In this document: piece after piece, positions 8,394 through 16,911 of the stretch
Layout: each line of letters opens with the position of its first letter
How positions within the stretch are numbered: the stretch's first letter is position 1
DNA from: Acidobacteriota bacterium
GTDB lineage: Bacteria; Acidobacteriota; Thermoanaerobaculia; Multivoradales; JAGPDF01
Length of the DNA: 52,401 nucleotides
Assembly (NCBI GenBank): GCA_012521815.1
Contig: JAAYLR010000237.1
Span: forward strand, 1-52,401
Reading direction: 5' to 3'
Notes under the pieces: model-generated
Databases searched by the model: none
Seen by the model: only the letters and a program-made list of their open reading frames with translations
What the model was told of the DNA's origin: nothing
Position numbers and translations under genes: made by a program

Positions 8394-10418
8394 ATGATGC
8401 GACTCATGATGCTCAGCCTGGCGTGTTGCGCGCTCTTTTCACTCGTGCTGACGTCCACGGCCCGCGCGGCGGACGTCCCGCTCATCCCCCGGGAGGTGCT
8501 CTTCGGCAACCCGGAGCGGGTCGGGCTCACGATCAGCCCCGACGGCAAGCAGCTCGCCTGGCGGGCCCCGGTCGACGGGGTGATGAACGTCTGGGTAGCT
8601 CCGGTGGGCGATCTCGCGGCCGCGAAGCCGGTGACCAACGACCGCAGCCGGGGGATCCGGATCTACTTCTGGGCGTACAACAGCGCGCAGATCCTCTATC
8701 TGCAGGACAAGGGGGGAGACGAAAACTGGCGGGTCTACGCGGTGGACCTGGCGACCGGCAAGGAGCGGGACCTCACGCCGTTCGACGACGTCCATGCGCA
8801 GATCGCGGGGGTCTCGCCCCGGCACCCGAACGAGATCCTCGTCGGGCTCAACAACCGCGTGCCGCAGCTCCACGATCTCTACCGGCTCGACCTCGCCAGC
8901 GGGGAGCTGAAGCTCGTGCTGGAGAACGAGGGGTTCATCGGCTTCTACTGCGACGAGGATTATCAGGTGCGGCTCGCGGCCCGCTTCCAGCCCGACGGGA
9001 GCCTCGAGGTCCTCAAGGCCGGTGAAGAAGGGTTCGTCCCCTTCGCGCAGGTGCCGGCGGAGGATTCGCTGACCACCAACGTGCTCGGCTTCGATCGCAG
9101 CGGCAAGATCCTCTACATGCTCGACAGCCGGGGCCGCAACACCGCGGCGCTCACCACGACCGATCTCGAGAGCGGCAAGAGCGAGGTCGTCTTCACCGAC
9201 CCCCGGGCCGACGTCTCGGACGTGATGGTGCACCCGACCGAGCGAACTCTCCAGGCGGTCGCCTCCACCTATCTGCGCACCGAGTGGAAGGTGCTCGACC
9301 CGGCGATTCGGGAGGACTTCGCGCGGCTCACGGGCGTCGCCCGGGGCGAGATGGAGATCATCTCGCGGTCGCTCGACGACCGGTTCTGGACGGTGGCGTA
9401 CGTCCAGGACGCGGGTCCGGTGGCCTACTACCTCTACGACCGGCCGGCGAAGAAGACGACCTATCTCTTCTCGAACCGGCCCGCGCTCGACGGGCTGCCG
9501 CTCCAGCCGATGCACGCGCGCGAGATCCGGGCCCGCGACGGCCTCACCCTCGTCTCCTACCTCACCCTGCCGGCCGGGAGCGATCCGGACGGCGTCGGCC
9601 GGCCGAAGGCGCCGGTGCCGATGGTGCTCTTCGTCCACGGCGGTCCGTGGGCCCGTGACGACTGGGGTTTCAACTCGTATCACCAGTGGCTCGCCAACCG
9701 CGGCTACGCGGTGCTGGCGGTCAACTTCCGGGGCTCGACCGGCTTCGGCAAGAGCTTCCTCAACGCCGGCAACCGGGAGTGGGCCGCGAAGATGCACGAC
9801 GACCTGCTCGACGCCGTCGACTGGGCGATCGCCGAGAAGATCGCGGATCCGAAGCGGGTGGCGATCATGGGCGGCAGCTATGGCGGCTACGCGACCCTCG
9901 TCGGCCTGACCTTCACTCCGGAGCGGTTCGCCGCCGGGGTGGACATCGTCGGTCCCTCGAACCTCGTGACCCTGCTCGAGTCGGTGCCGCCGTACTGGGC
10001 GCCGATGATCGCCGTCTTCGAGCAGCGGATGGGTGAGATGAAGACCGAGGAGGGGCGGGCGTTTCTCCACTCCCGTTCGCCGCTGTTCAAGGTCGACGCG
10101 ATCCGCCGGCCGCTGCTCATCGGGCAGGGAGCGAACGACCCCCGCGTCAAGCAGGCGGAGTCGGACCAGATCGTCACCGCGATGAAGGAGAAGAAGATCC
10201 CGGTGACCTACGTCCTCTTCCCCGACGAGGGGCACGGCTTCGCGCGGCCGGAGAACAACAAGGCGTTCAACGCGATCACCGAGGCGTTCCTCGCCGAGCA
10301 CCTGGGCGGGCGGTTCGAACCGGTGGACCGCGATTTCGCGGGCTCGTCGGTGACGGTGCCCGAAGGGGCGGCGGCGGTGCCGGGCCTCGCGGCCGCCCTG
10401 AAGGAGATGGCGAAGTAG
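8394..10418 (+). CDS. S9-family prolyl oligopeptidase / acyl-aminoacyl peptidase, secreted
   Basis: 674 residues from the ATG at 8394, which follows AGGAGAGG at 8381-8388; the frame is open far upstream but that part overlaps polA and is discarded. A signal peptide covers about residues 1-23 and ends TARAADVP. Residues about 30-390 form a propeller with repeats such as GLTISPDGKQLAW. The C-terminal alpha/beta hydrolase has the S9 triad: Ser495 in GGSYGGY, Asp582 in GANDPR and His614 in DEGHGF; the oxyanion region is VHGGPWARDDW. It cleaves short peptides, probably in the periplasm, and complements the M14 and M16 peptidases of this window. Subfamily S9C is likely; exact specificity is open. 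Confidence 0.92.
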   Translation: MMRLMMLSLACCALFSLVLTSTARAADVPLIPREVLFGNPERVGLTISPDGKQLAWRAPVDGVMNVWVAPVGDLAAAKPVTNDRSRGIRIYFWAYNSAQILYLQDKGGDENWRVYAVDLATGKERDLTPFDDVHAQIAGVSPRHPNEILVGLNNRVPQLHDLYRLDLASGELKLVLENEGFIGFYCDEDYQVRLAARFQPDGSLEVLKAGEEGFVPFAQVPAEDSLTTNVLGFDRSGKILYMLDSRGRNTAALTTTDLESGKSEVVFTDPRADVSDVMVHPTERTLQAVASTYLRTEWKVLDPAIREDFARLTGVARGEMEIISRSLDDRFWTVAYVQDAGPVAYYLYDRPAKKTTYLFSNRPALDGLPLQPMHAREIRARDGLTLVSYLTLPAGSDPDGVGRPKAPVPMVLFVHGGPWARDDWGFNSYHQWLANRGYAVLAVNFRGSTGFGKSFLNAGNREWAAKMHDDLLDAVDWAIAEKIADPKRVAIMGGSYGGYATLVGLTFTPERFAAGVDIVGPSNLVTLLESVPPYWAPMIAVFEQRMGEMKTEEGRAFLHSRSPLFKVDAIRRPLLIGQGANDPRVKQAESDQIVTAMKEKKIPVTYVLFPDEGHGFARPENNKAFNAITEAFLAEHLGGRFEPVDRDFAGSSVTVPEGAAAVPGLAAALKEMAK

Positions 10419-10441
10419 CGCCTCGCGAGCGAGCGATCCAG

Positions 10442-10482
10442 GCGGCCGGCCGGGGGGCGATGGCGCCTGCCCGGCCGGCCGC
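10442..10482. terminator. Bidirectional terminator-like hairpin
   Basis: A perfect 13-bp inverted repeat (GCGGCCGGCCGGG at 10442-10454 and its complement at 10470-10482) with a 15-base loop lies between the convergent S9 peptidase and GNAT genes. Only a short TTT follows on the plus side, typical of GC-rich genomes. Confidence 0.6.
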
Positions 10483-10490
10483 GCAACGTT

Positions 10491-11903
10491 TCAGAACAGA
10501 TCGCTGTCGCCGCGCGTGAGGTAGAAATCGGCGCCGAGCCGCGCCGCCGGCACCGGCTCGCACCCCGCGACGGCGGTGAAGACGAGCCCCTGCGGGTCGG
10601 GAGCCTCCCGGAAGCCGGTCTCGGCGAGTGCCCGCTGCCACCAGCCGGCCGCCGGCGAGAACCACCCCTCGACCGTCGTCACGCTCTCGCCCGTCCTGAG
10701 CGCGGAGGCGAGCAGGAGCGGCGCCGCCGCGGCGGCCTCGGGCGCCACGAGGGCATCTCCCCAGACGAGCCGCCCGTCCTCCCGGTGGAAGATCGCCCAG
10801 CCGAGCAGCTCCTCGCCCCGTTCGGCGAGATGGAGCTCGTACCTCCGGCCGGGGCGGGAGAAGTACCGCCAGGCGAGGTAGCGCCGGTCGCGGCGGGCGA
10901 GGAGCCGGTAGCCGTGCCGGGCGCGCTCGTGGAAGGCGTCGAAGCGGGCGTCGGGAGCCGCAACCCGGCGCGCTCGCCAGCCGGCGAGCCGCAGCGCTCG
11001 CGTCCGGCGCGCGAGCGCCGGGCCATGCGCGCTCGGCTCGTACACCCACAATGGCGCCGGCAGGAACGGAACGGCGCCGGCGAAGCGTACGGAGAAGGCA
11101 CGGCTGGTGCCGGTGTGCACGCCGTAGCTGAAGGCGACGCCGTCGCGACGGCGCGCCGCGTAGAAGTGGTCGCCGGTACGAGCGAAGAGGCTCGTCCCAC
11201 CGCGCCCTGTACCCCTGAGGTCGGGAGCGCTCATGAGGTCGCCCACCTGCGCGGCGACGAGCGTCCGGAACCGCTCCCCCTCCCGCCGTTCGAGCCGCAC
11301 CGGGTAGGCGCCGTAATGGGCGACGATCTCGCCGTCGCCGGCGACGGCGATGCTGCTCCAGGGGCCGCCATGCGGGTGGTCCCGGTAGCGCCATCGCCAC
11401 TCTTCACCGGCTCGTGAAACGTGGAAACAGCGGGTGAAGAGGGCGCCCAGACGAACCTCTTCACCGGGGGCGAGCGCCCGGATCCGGAACGGATCCCGGC
11501 GGGCGAGCCAGAGCGCCGGTCCGGAGCCCGCTGCGGAGCGGGTATCCAGGAGCACGCAGCCCGCTTCGTGGAGCGCGAGGCGGATCCGGTCGGTGGTCGC
11601 GGTCGTCGCGTCCGGGGGGAGCAGAAGCACGAGCCTGCCCTCCGCCGTGAGCGCTGCCGCCGCGGCCGCGATCCGGGCCGCCGCGCTGGCGGGCGTGGCG
11701 CCGTCGAGAGCGAGCAGGGCGAACGCGAGCGGTCCGGCGGCAGCATCGGCTGCCCGTTGCCAGGCGATGGCGGAGAGCGGGGGTGTGGCCAGCGCGGCGT
11801 CGAGGTCCGGACCGTGCGGAGGAAGGATCGTTCCCTGCCTTCCGGCGATGCTGCGCCAGCGCGAGGAGAGTGCCGGCTCGGTCTGTTCCTCGGGTGGACA
11901 CAT
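10491..11903 (-). CDS. GNAT-type acetyltransferase with partial methyltransferase-like N-terminal region
   Basis: 470 residues from the ATG at 11903, chosen because GGGAGG lies upstream and because the longer frame would run into the divergent glycosyltransferase gene. Residues about 130-320 look GNAT-like: FRIRALAPGEEVRLGALFTRCF, IVAHYGAYPVRL, then VGDLMSAPDLRGTGRGG, which resembles the acetyl-CoA phosphate-binding RGxGxG/A loop. Residues about 60-125 (ARIAAAAAALTAEGRLVLLLPP) resemble the C-terminal strands of a class I methyltransferase but lack the SAM-binding GxGxG strand. The C-terminal 150 residues may be a second GNAT half. Divergent to the glycan operon, it may acetylate an amino sugar made there, which is inference from position. 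Confidence 0.55.
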   Translation of the reverse strand: MCPPEEQTEPALSSRWRSIAGRQGTILPPHGPDLDAALATPPLSAIAWQRAADAAAGPLAFALLALDGATPASAAARIAAAAAALTAEGRLVLLLPPDATTATTDRIRLALHEAGCVLLDTRSAAGSGPALWLARRDPFRIRALAPGEEVRLGALFTRCFHVSRAGEEWRWRYRDHPHGGPWSSIAVAGDGEIVAHYGAYPVRLERREGERFRTLVAAQVGDLMSAPDLRGTGRGGTSLFARTGDHFYAARRRDGVAFSYGVHTGTSRAFSVRFAGAVPFLPAPLWVYEPSAHGPALARRTRALRLAGWRARRVAAPDARFDAFHERARHGYRLLARRDRRYLAWRYFSRPGRRYELHLAERGEELLGWAIFHREDGRLVWGDALVAPEAAAAAPLLLASALRTGESVTTVEGWFSPAAGWWQRALAETGFREAPDPQGLVFTAVAGCEPVPAARLGADFYLTRGDSDLF

Positions 11904-11949
11904 CGGGGTCGGCGACCTCCCGCGGCCCGGAGAAGGCCGCGTCAGCACG

Positions 11950-11956
11950 TAGAATA
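11950..11956. promoter_or_regulatory. Symmetric TAGAATA: overlapping divergent -10 elements
   Basis: TAGAATA reads TAGAAT on the plus strand (11950-11955), 9 bases before the GTG of the first glycosyltransferase, and TATTCT on the minus strand (11951-11956), about 47 bases before the GNAT start. One AT-rich island could thus start transcription in both directions. No good -35 on either side. Confidence 0.5.
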
Positions 11957-11964
11957 CCCCGCAC

Positions 11965-12729
11965 GTGAAGCTCTCCGTGGTGATACCCGCCTTCAACGAA
12001 GGAGCGCGCCTGGGGCCGAGCCTGGAGAGGGTGCTGGCCTATCTGGCCACCCGTGCGGAGCCGTCGGAGGTCATCGTCGTCGACGACGGGAGCGGGGACG
12101 ATACCGCCGCCGTGGCCGCAGCCTTCGCGGAGCGCGGGGTCCGCCTCGTCCGCCTTCCCGAGAATCGCGGCAAGGGGGCGGCGCTCGGGGCCGGCGTGGC
12201 GGTGAGCCGGGGAGCGCGGGTGCTGCTCTGCGACGCCGATCTCTCCACCCCGATCGAAGAGGTCGAGCGGCTCGAAGAGCAGCTCGCCGGGAGCGAGATC
12301 GTCATCGGCAGCCGCAGCATCGCGGCCTCCGAGATCACGGTGCGGCAGCCCCGCTTCCGGGAATGGATGGGGCGGGTCTTCAACCGCATCCTGCGCCTCG
12401 TCGGCCTCGCGAGCTTTCGCGACACGCAGTGCGGCTTCAAGCTGCTGCGGGGAGAGGTGGCGCGCGAGCTGTTCGCCGCGCTGCGGATCGAGCGCTTCGC
12501 CTTCGACGTCGAGCTGCTCTGGCTGGCGCAGCGCCGCGGCCTCCGGATCGCCGAGGTCGGGGTGCGCTGGGCGGACTCGGCGGGCTCGCGCGTCCATCCG
12601 GTTCGCGACAGCCTGAACATGCTCCTCGACGTGCTCGCGTTGCGCTGGCGCGCCTGGCGAGAGGAGGGTCGGCGCCGGCCGCGCGCCGTCCCGCCCGGTG
12701 TGGAGACTCCGAACGGAACGGGCGACTGA
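11965..12729 (+). CDS. GT2 glycosyltransferase, dolichyl/polyprenyl-phosphate glucose synthase-like
   Basis: 254 residues. The GTG start is supported because MKLSVVIPAFNE is the usual N-terminus of this family. GT-A motifs: VIVVDDGSGDDT (DDGS at 40-43), NRGKGAALGAG (68-77), the DxD-like CDADLSTP (90-92), IGSRS (114-118) and DTQCGFKL (153-160), the last being characteristic of the ALG5/DPM1 group that moves a sugar from a nucleotide donor onto a polyprenyl phosphate. No membrane anchor is present, so it is a soluble or peripheral enzyme. It is followed 57 bases later by a YfhO-type membrane protein. No SD; a TAGAAT -10 lies 9 bases before the start. Confidence 0.85.
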   Translation: MKLSVVIPAFNEGARLGPSLERVLAYLATRAEPSEVIVVDDGSGDDTAAVAAAFAERGVRLVRLPENRGKGAALGAGVAVSRGARVLLCDADLSTPIEEVERLEEQLAGSEIVIGSRSIAASEITVRQPRFREWMGRVFNRILRLVGLASFRDTQCGFKLLRGEVARELFAALRIERFAFDVELLWLAQRRGLRIAEVGVRWADSAGSRVHPVRDSLNMLLDVLALRWRAWREEGRRRPRAVPPGVETPNGTGD

Positions 12730-12786
12730 CGGCACGTCGCCGTTCGTCCGGTTCCGGAAAGGGAACGAGATCGTCGAGAGACAGAC

Positions 12787-15057
12787 GTGCCGGCCGTGAA
12801 CCCGCTGCTCCTGCTCCTGCTCGTCCTCGCTCTCGGGGCGCCACCCCTCCTGCGGCGGCGCGATGGTGCCTGGGGCTGGCTCGCCGCCGGGCTCGCGGGG
12901 ATCGCCCTGCTCGCGCCGGCGCTCACTCTACCCGACGGCGTGCCGAGTCCGGCGGCGAGCCTCGGCGCGAGCGCACCCTGGCAGGGGGTGCTCGATCCGG
13001 CCAGCGGCAACGAGAACCTCCGCGACGTCACGCACCAGATCGAGCCGTGGCTCCTCTTCCAGCGCCGGGAGTGGCGGCACGGCCGGTTCCCCTTCTGGAA
13101 CCCGCACCAGTTCGCGGGGGCGCCGTACTGGAGCAACGGACAGGGGGCGCCGCTCTTTCCGCTCCACCTCCTCTTCGCCGTCCTGCCGCTGCGGCTCGGG
13201 CTCCTGCTTCTCCCCTGGCTGCGGGTGGCGATCGGCGGCAGCGGGGCGTACCTCCTCGCCCGCGCCCTCGGTACCCGGCGGGGTGCGGCGGCGCTTGCCG
13301 CGGTGGTCTTTCCTCTCTCCGGGATGCCCGCGGGTTTCCTCCTCTTCCCGATGGGCAACGCCCTCATGCTCGTGCCGTGGGCGCTGCTCGCCACCGAGCG
13401 GCTCGCCGCGCGGCACGGCGGCTGGCGTCCGCTCGCGGTGGTGGCCGGGCTCATGCTCCTCTCCGGGCATCCGGAGACGGCGGTCTTCACGGGGCTGCTC
13501 GCCACGCTCTACCTGCTCGGGCGTCGCGTCGAGCCGGGGCAGGCCGCCCGCACCTGGGCCGAGTTCCTCGGGGGTTGGGCGGCAGGGGCGCTGCTCGCAG
13601 CGGTCGCCATCCTGCCCCTCTTCCTCACCCTGCGCGAGAGCGGCAAGTGGCTCGTGCGGCTCTCCTCGCCGCCGCCGGGGTTCGGCACCCTGCTCCTCCT
13701 CTGGTCGCGTTTCGTGCTTCCCGACGGGCTGGGAGACGCCGGGATGGGGACCTGGTGGGGGCCGTACAACGACATCGCGACCGGGGTCTACGTGGGGGCG
13801 ATCCCGCTCCTGCTCGCGCTCGCCGCGCTCCCCGTGGCACGGCGCGACCGGCGGCTCCGGGCGTTCGCGCTCGTCGGGCTGGCGGCGCTGGCGGGGGCGT
13901 ATCACCTGCCGGGCGCGCGGCAGCTCCTCCTCGCCCTGCCGCTCATCGGCCGCGGGATCCATCACTACCTGAAGTTCGGCGTCGAGCTGGTCCTGGCGCT
14001 GCTCGCCGTGCGCGGGGCGACGGAGTGGGCTGAACGCCGCCCGGGCCGCTCGCTCGGAATCGCCACCGCAACGGTTGGGCTCGCGCTCGCGGCGAGCTGG
14101 CTCGCCTTCGGCAGGGAGTGGACGCAGCGGGGGCTGGTGAGGAGCCAGCTCGCCTGGACGGTGGCGTTCGGCCTCGGGGTGGCGCTCCTGTTCGCGGGGC
14201 GGTGGCTGGAGCGGGCTCAGCGGCGCCGGCTGCTCCCGCTCCTCGCGCTCTTCGCGGCGATCGATCTCGCCTTCGCCCACGCGCCGATCGCTCCCGCGCT
14301 GCCGGCACACGCGCTCTACCCGGAGACGCCGGCAGTCGCCTTCCTCGCCGGGCAGGAGGGGCGGCTCGTGGGCGCCGGCAGCGCGTTCCACCCGAACGCC
14401 GCGATGGTCTACGGCCTCGCCGACCTGCGGGGTGACGATCCGGTCAAGCTGCGACGGTTCGAACGGGTCTACGCGGAGCTCGCCGGCGCCGACGATCCCG
14501 TCTACCACCTGCCGGTGCGCGACTGGGACTCCCCCTGGCTCGACCGCCTCGGGATCCGCTGGGTGGTCGCCGAGCCCGGCGCGGCGGCGCTCCGGCCGGA
14601 GTGGCGGCTGGCTTTCGACGGCGAGGACGCCCGGGTCTGGGAGCGGCCGGGCGCGTTGCCGCTCGTCCGCTGGGAGGATGGCGAGGCCGCGGAAGTGCGC
14701 CAGCGTGAGCCCGGCCACTGGGAGATCGGCGCGGCCGCCTCGGCTCCGGCCCGCCGGCTCGTCGTCGCGGAGTGCTGGGACCGAGGCTGGCGCGCCCGGG
14801 TGGACGGGCGGGAGGTGCCGGTCGAACGCGAAGGGGAGCTGTTGCTCGGCGTCGACGTGCCGGCGGGTGCCGGGCGGGTCGAGCTCCGCTACCGCCCGCA
14901 CGGCATCGGTGCCGGGCTCGCGCTGAGCGCCGCCGGGCTCCTCCTCCTTCTCGGACCGTGGCTCTGCGGAATCGCGGCTAGAATCGGCGGCGTGAGCCCC
15001 GCTGCAGAGAGATCCGCACGCGTCGGCCGAACGAAAACGGGTCGTCGAGGGGAGTGA
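12787..15057 (+). CDS. YfhO-family multi-spanning membrane protein, probable glycan transferase
   Basis: 756 residues, GTG start. At least ten hydrophobic segments spread over residues 5-490. The loop after the second segment has NLRDVTHQIEPWL and GRFPFWNPHQFAGAPYW, the acidic/aromatic first-loop pattern of YfhO and related GT-C-like proteins. The C-terminal part has a globular domain (ECWDRGWRARVDGREVPV, then GVDVPAGAGRVELRYRP) and a final membrane span, the YfhO hallmark. In Firmicutes YfhO acts outside the membrane and uses a polyprenyl-phosphate sugar made by a GT2 partner; the gene just upstream is such a GT2. Acceptor unknown here. The 3' end carries an internal TAGAAT -10 (14979-14984) that may serve the next genes. 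Confidence 0.8.
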   Translation: MPAVNPLLLLLLVLALGAPPLLRRRDGAWGWLAAGLAGIALLAPALTLPDGVPSPAASLGASAPWQGVLDPASGNENLRDVTHQIEPWLLFQRREWRHGRFPFWNPHQFAGAPYWSNGQGAPLFPLHLLFAVLPLRLGLLLLPWLRVAIGGSGAYLLARALGTRRGAAALAAVVFPLSGMPAGFLLFPMGNALMLVPWALLATERLAARHGGWRPLAVVAGLMLLSGHPETAVFTGLLATLYLLGRRVEPGQAARTWAEFLGGWAAGALLAAVAILPLFLTLRESGKWLVRLSSPPPGFGTLLLLWSRFVLPDGLGDAGMGTWWGPYNDIATGVYVGAIPLLLALAALPVARRDRRLRAFALVGLAALAGAYHLPGARQLLLALPLIGRGIHHYLKFGVELVLALLAVRGATEWAERRPGRSLGIATATVGLALAASWLAFGREWTQRGLVRSQLAWTVAFGLGVALLFAGRWLERAQRRRLLPLLALFAAIDLAFAHAPIAPALPAHALYPETPAVAFLAGQEGRLVGAGSAFHPNAAMVYGLADLRGDDPVKLRRFERVYAELAGADDPVYHLPVRDWDSPWLDRLGIRWVVAEPGAAALRPEWRLAFDGEDARVWERPGALPLVRWEDGEAAEVRQREPGHWEIGAAASAPARRLVVAECWDRGWRARVDGREVPVEREGELLLGVDVPAGAGRVELRYRPHGIGAGLALSAAGLLLLLGPWLCGIAARIGGVSPAAERSARVGRTKTGRRGE
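14979..14984 (+). promoter_or_regulatory. Possible internal -10 for the downstream glycan genes
   Basis: TAGAAT inside the last codons of the YfhO gene, about 80 bases before the PIG-L/GT2 start. Same hexamer as at 11950. No -35 seen, so it may be chance. Confidence 0.3.
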
Positions 15058-15063
15058 TCCGGG

Positions 15064-16911
15064 ATGCGCTCCGTCGACACGCCGCCGGGAGTCCCCGCCG
15101 AGATCGCGAGCGAGCGAACGCTCGTCCTCGCGCCGCACCCCGACGACGAAGCGCTCGGCTGTGGCGGCCTGCTCGCCCGCCTGCGCGCGGCTGGCCGCAC
15201 GCAGGTGCGGGTCGCCTTCCTCACCGATGGCAGCGGGGGTGTCGAACCGGTCGACGACCGGCGGGCCTACGCCGCGCGGCGGCGCGCCGAGGCGGCTCGC
15301 GCGGCGGTGCCGCTCGGCATCGAGGAGATCACCCACCTCGACTTTCCCGACGGGCACCTCGAGGCGTACCTGTCCGAGCTCTCCGAAGCGCTGCGGGAGC
15401 TGCTCGCGGCCGCGCCGCCGGATCTGCTGCTCGTGCCCTCGCCGGCGGAGCTCTCCGCCGATCACCGGGCGGCGTTCGCCGCGCTCCACCGGCTGCTCGC
15501 ATCGCTGCCGGAGGGGGATCCGCTCCTCGCGAGCCTGCGCGCCACCCGCATCCTCGCCTACGAGGTCAACGGCCCGCTGGTGCCCGACCTGCTCGTCGAC
15601 GTCAGCGGTGAGCTCGGCGCGATCGAGGAGGCGATGGCGGCCTACGCCAGTCAGGAAGCGCGCCACCCGTACCTCGATGCGGCCTTGGGGCTGCGGCGCT
15701 TCCGGACCCTCACGCTCGCGCCGGAGATCGTGGCCGCCGAGGCGTACCGGGAGCTCGAGGTCGCCGACTTCCGCACCCGTGGACCCCGGGCGCTCGCCGC
15801 CGCGCTCGGCGCGGAGCGCGAGCCGGCCGCAGTGCGGGAGTGGCCGGCGATCTCGGTGGTCGTGCGCACCGTGGATCGCCCCGCGCTGCTCGCCGAAGCG
15901 CTCGCGAGCCTCGCGGCAAGCCGGTATCCGCGGCTCGAGCTGGTGCTGGTCAACGACGGCGGCCCCCCGCCCGAGCTGCCGGGCGATCTCCCGTTCCCGG
16001 TGCGGCGGCGCGACCTCGCCGCGCGCCGCGGCCGGGGCGGGGCGGCGAACGAGGGGATCGCGGCGGCTACCGGGAGCCATGTCGCCTTCCTCGACGACGA
16101 CGACCTCGTCGAGCCCGAGCATTACGAGGTGCTGGCCGGGCTCCATGCCGGCACGGGCGTCCGCGTCGCCTACACCGACGCGGCGGTCGGCGTCTACGAG
16201 CTCGCGCCCGCCGGGGGCTGGCGGCAGGTCGAGCGGCGGGTGCCGTACAGCCGGGAGTTCGATCCCGATCTCCTGCTCCTCGACAACTACATCCCGTTCA
16301 ACACCCTCCTCACCGAGCGGGAGCTCCTCCGCGCCGCCGGACCGATCGACGAGGAGCTGCCGTTCTTCGAGGATTGGGAGCTGCTCATCCGGCTGAGCGG
16401 GCTGGCCCGCTTCCACCATCTCGCCCGCGTCACCTGCGAATACCGGCATTTCCGGGGCAGCGGGCAGATCTTCGGCGAGAGCCCCGCCGCGCGGGCCGAC
16501 TTCCTCGCGGTCAAGGAGCGGGTGATCGCCCGCCACCGGGAGCGGCTAACCCCGGCTCTCCTGGCGCGGCTGATTGCACGCCTCCGCGCCGAGACGGTGG
16601 CGCTTGCCGGGGAACGGGACGCGGCGCGGGCAGGCGAGTGCGATCTCGCCCGCGAGGCCGGCGAGGCGCGGGCCGCGGAGCACCGTCTCCACGGCGAGGT
16701 GGTGGCGCTGCGCGCGGAGCAGGAACGGTTCGCGACGGCGGCGGCGGAGCGCGGCAGCGAGCTCGAGCGGCTCTGGGCCGAGGAGAAGGCGCTCCACACG
16801 GCGCTCGCGCGCACCTACGCCGAGATCGAGCGGCTCAACGGCCTCATCGCGAGCATGGAGGCGACGCGGGCCTGGCGCGTGCACCGCTGGCTGACGCGGC
16901 GCGGGCGGTGA
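15064..16911 (+). CDS. Fusion: PIG-L/LmbE deacetylase + GT2 glycosyltransferase + C-terminal coiled coil
   Basis: 615 residues; ATG preceded by GAGGGG. Residues about 17-225 are a PIG-L zinc deacetylase: APHPDDEALGCGG gives His25 and Asp28, and SADH gives His134. Residues about 262-480 are a GT2 domain: SVVVRTVDRP, LVNDGG (295-300), AANEGIAAATG, FLDDDDLVEP (343-351) and FEDWELLIRL. Residues about 500-600 are Ala/Glu/Arg-rich heptads, a likely coiled coil. PIG-L enzymes remove acetyl from N-acetylglucosaminyl groups; with a transferase in the same chain, the protein could transfer and then de-acetylate a hexosamine. The stop overlaps the next gene's GTG (GTGA), implying translational coupling. 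Both halves look catalytically intact. Confidence 0.87.
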   Translation: MRSVDTPPGVPAEIASERTLVLAPHPDDEALGCGGLLARLRAAGRTQVRVAFLTDGSGGVEPVDDRRAYAARRRAEAARAAVPLGIEEITHLDFPDGHLEAYLSELSEALRELLAAAPPDLLLVPSPAELSADHRAAFAALHRLLASLPEGDPLLASLRATRILAYEVNGPLVPDLLVDVSGELGAIEEAMAAYASQEARHPYLDAALGLRRFRTLTLAPEIVAAEAYRELEVADFRTRGPRALAAALGAEREPAAVREWPAISVVVRTVDRPALLAEALASLAASRYPRLELVLVNDGGPPPELPGDLPFPVRRRDLAARRGRGGAANEGIAAATGSHVAFLDDDDLVEPEHYEVLAGLHAGTGVRVAYTDAAVGVYELAPAGGWRQVERRVPYSREFDPDLLLLDNYIPFNTLLTERELLRAAGPIDEELPFFEDWELLIRLSGLARFHHLARVTCEYRHFRGSGQIFGESPAARADFLAVKERVIARHRERLTPALLARLIARLRAETVALAGERDAARAGECDLAREAGEARAAEHRLHGEVVALRAEQERFATAAAERGSELERLWAEEKALHTALARTYAEIERLNGLIASMEATRAWRVHRWLTRRGR

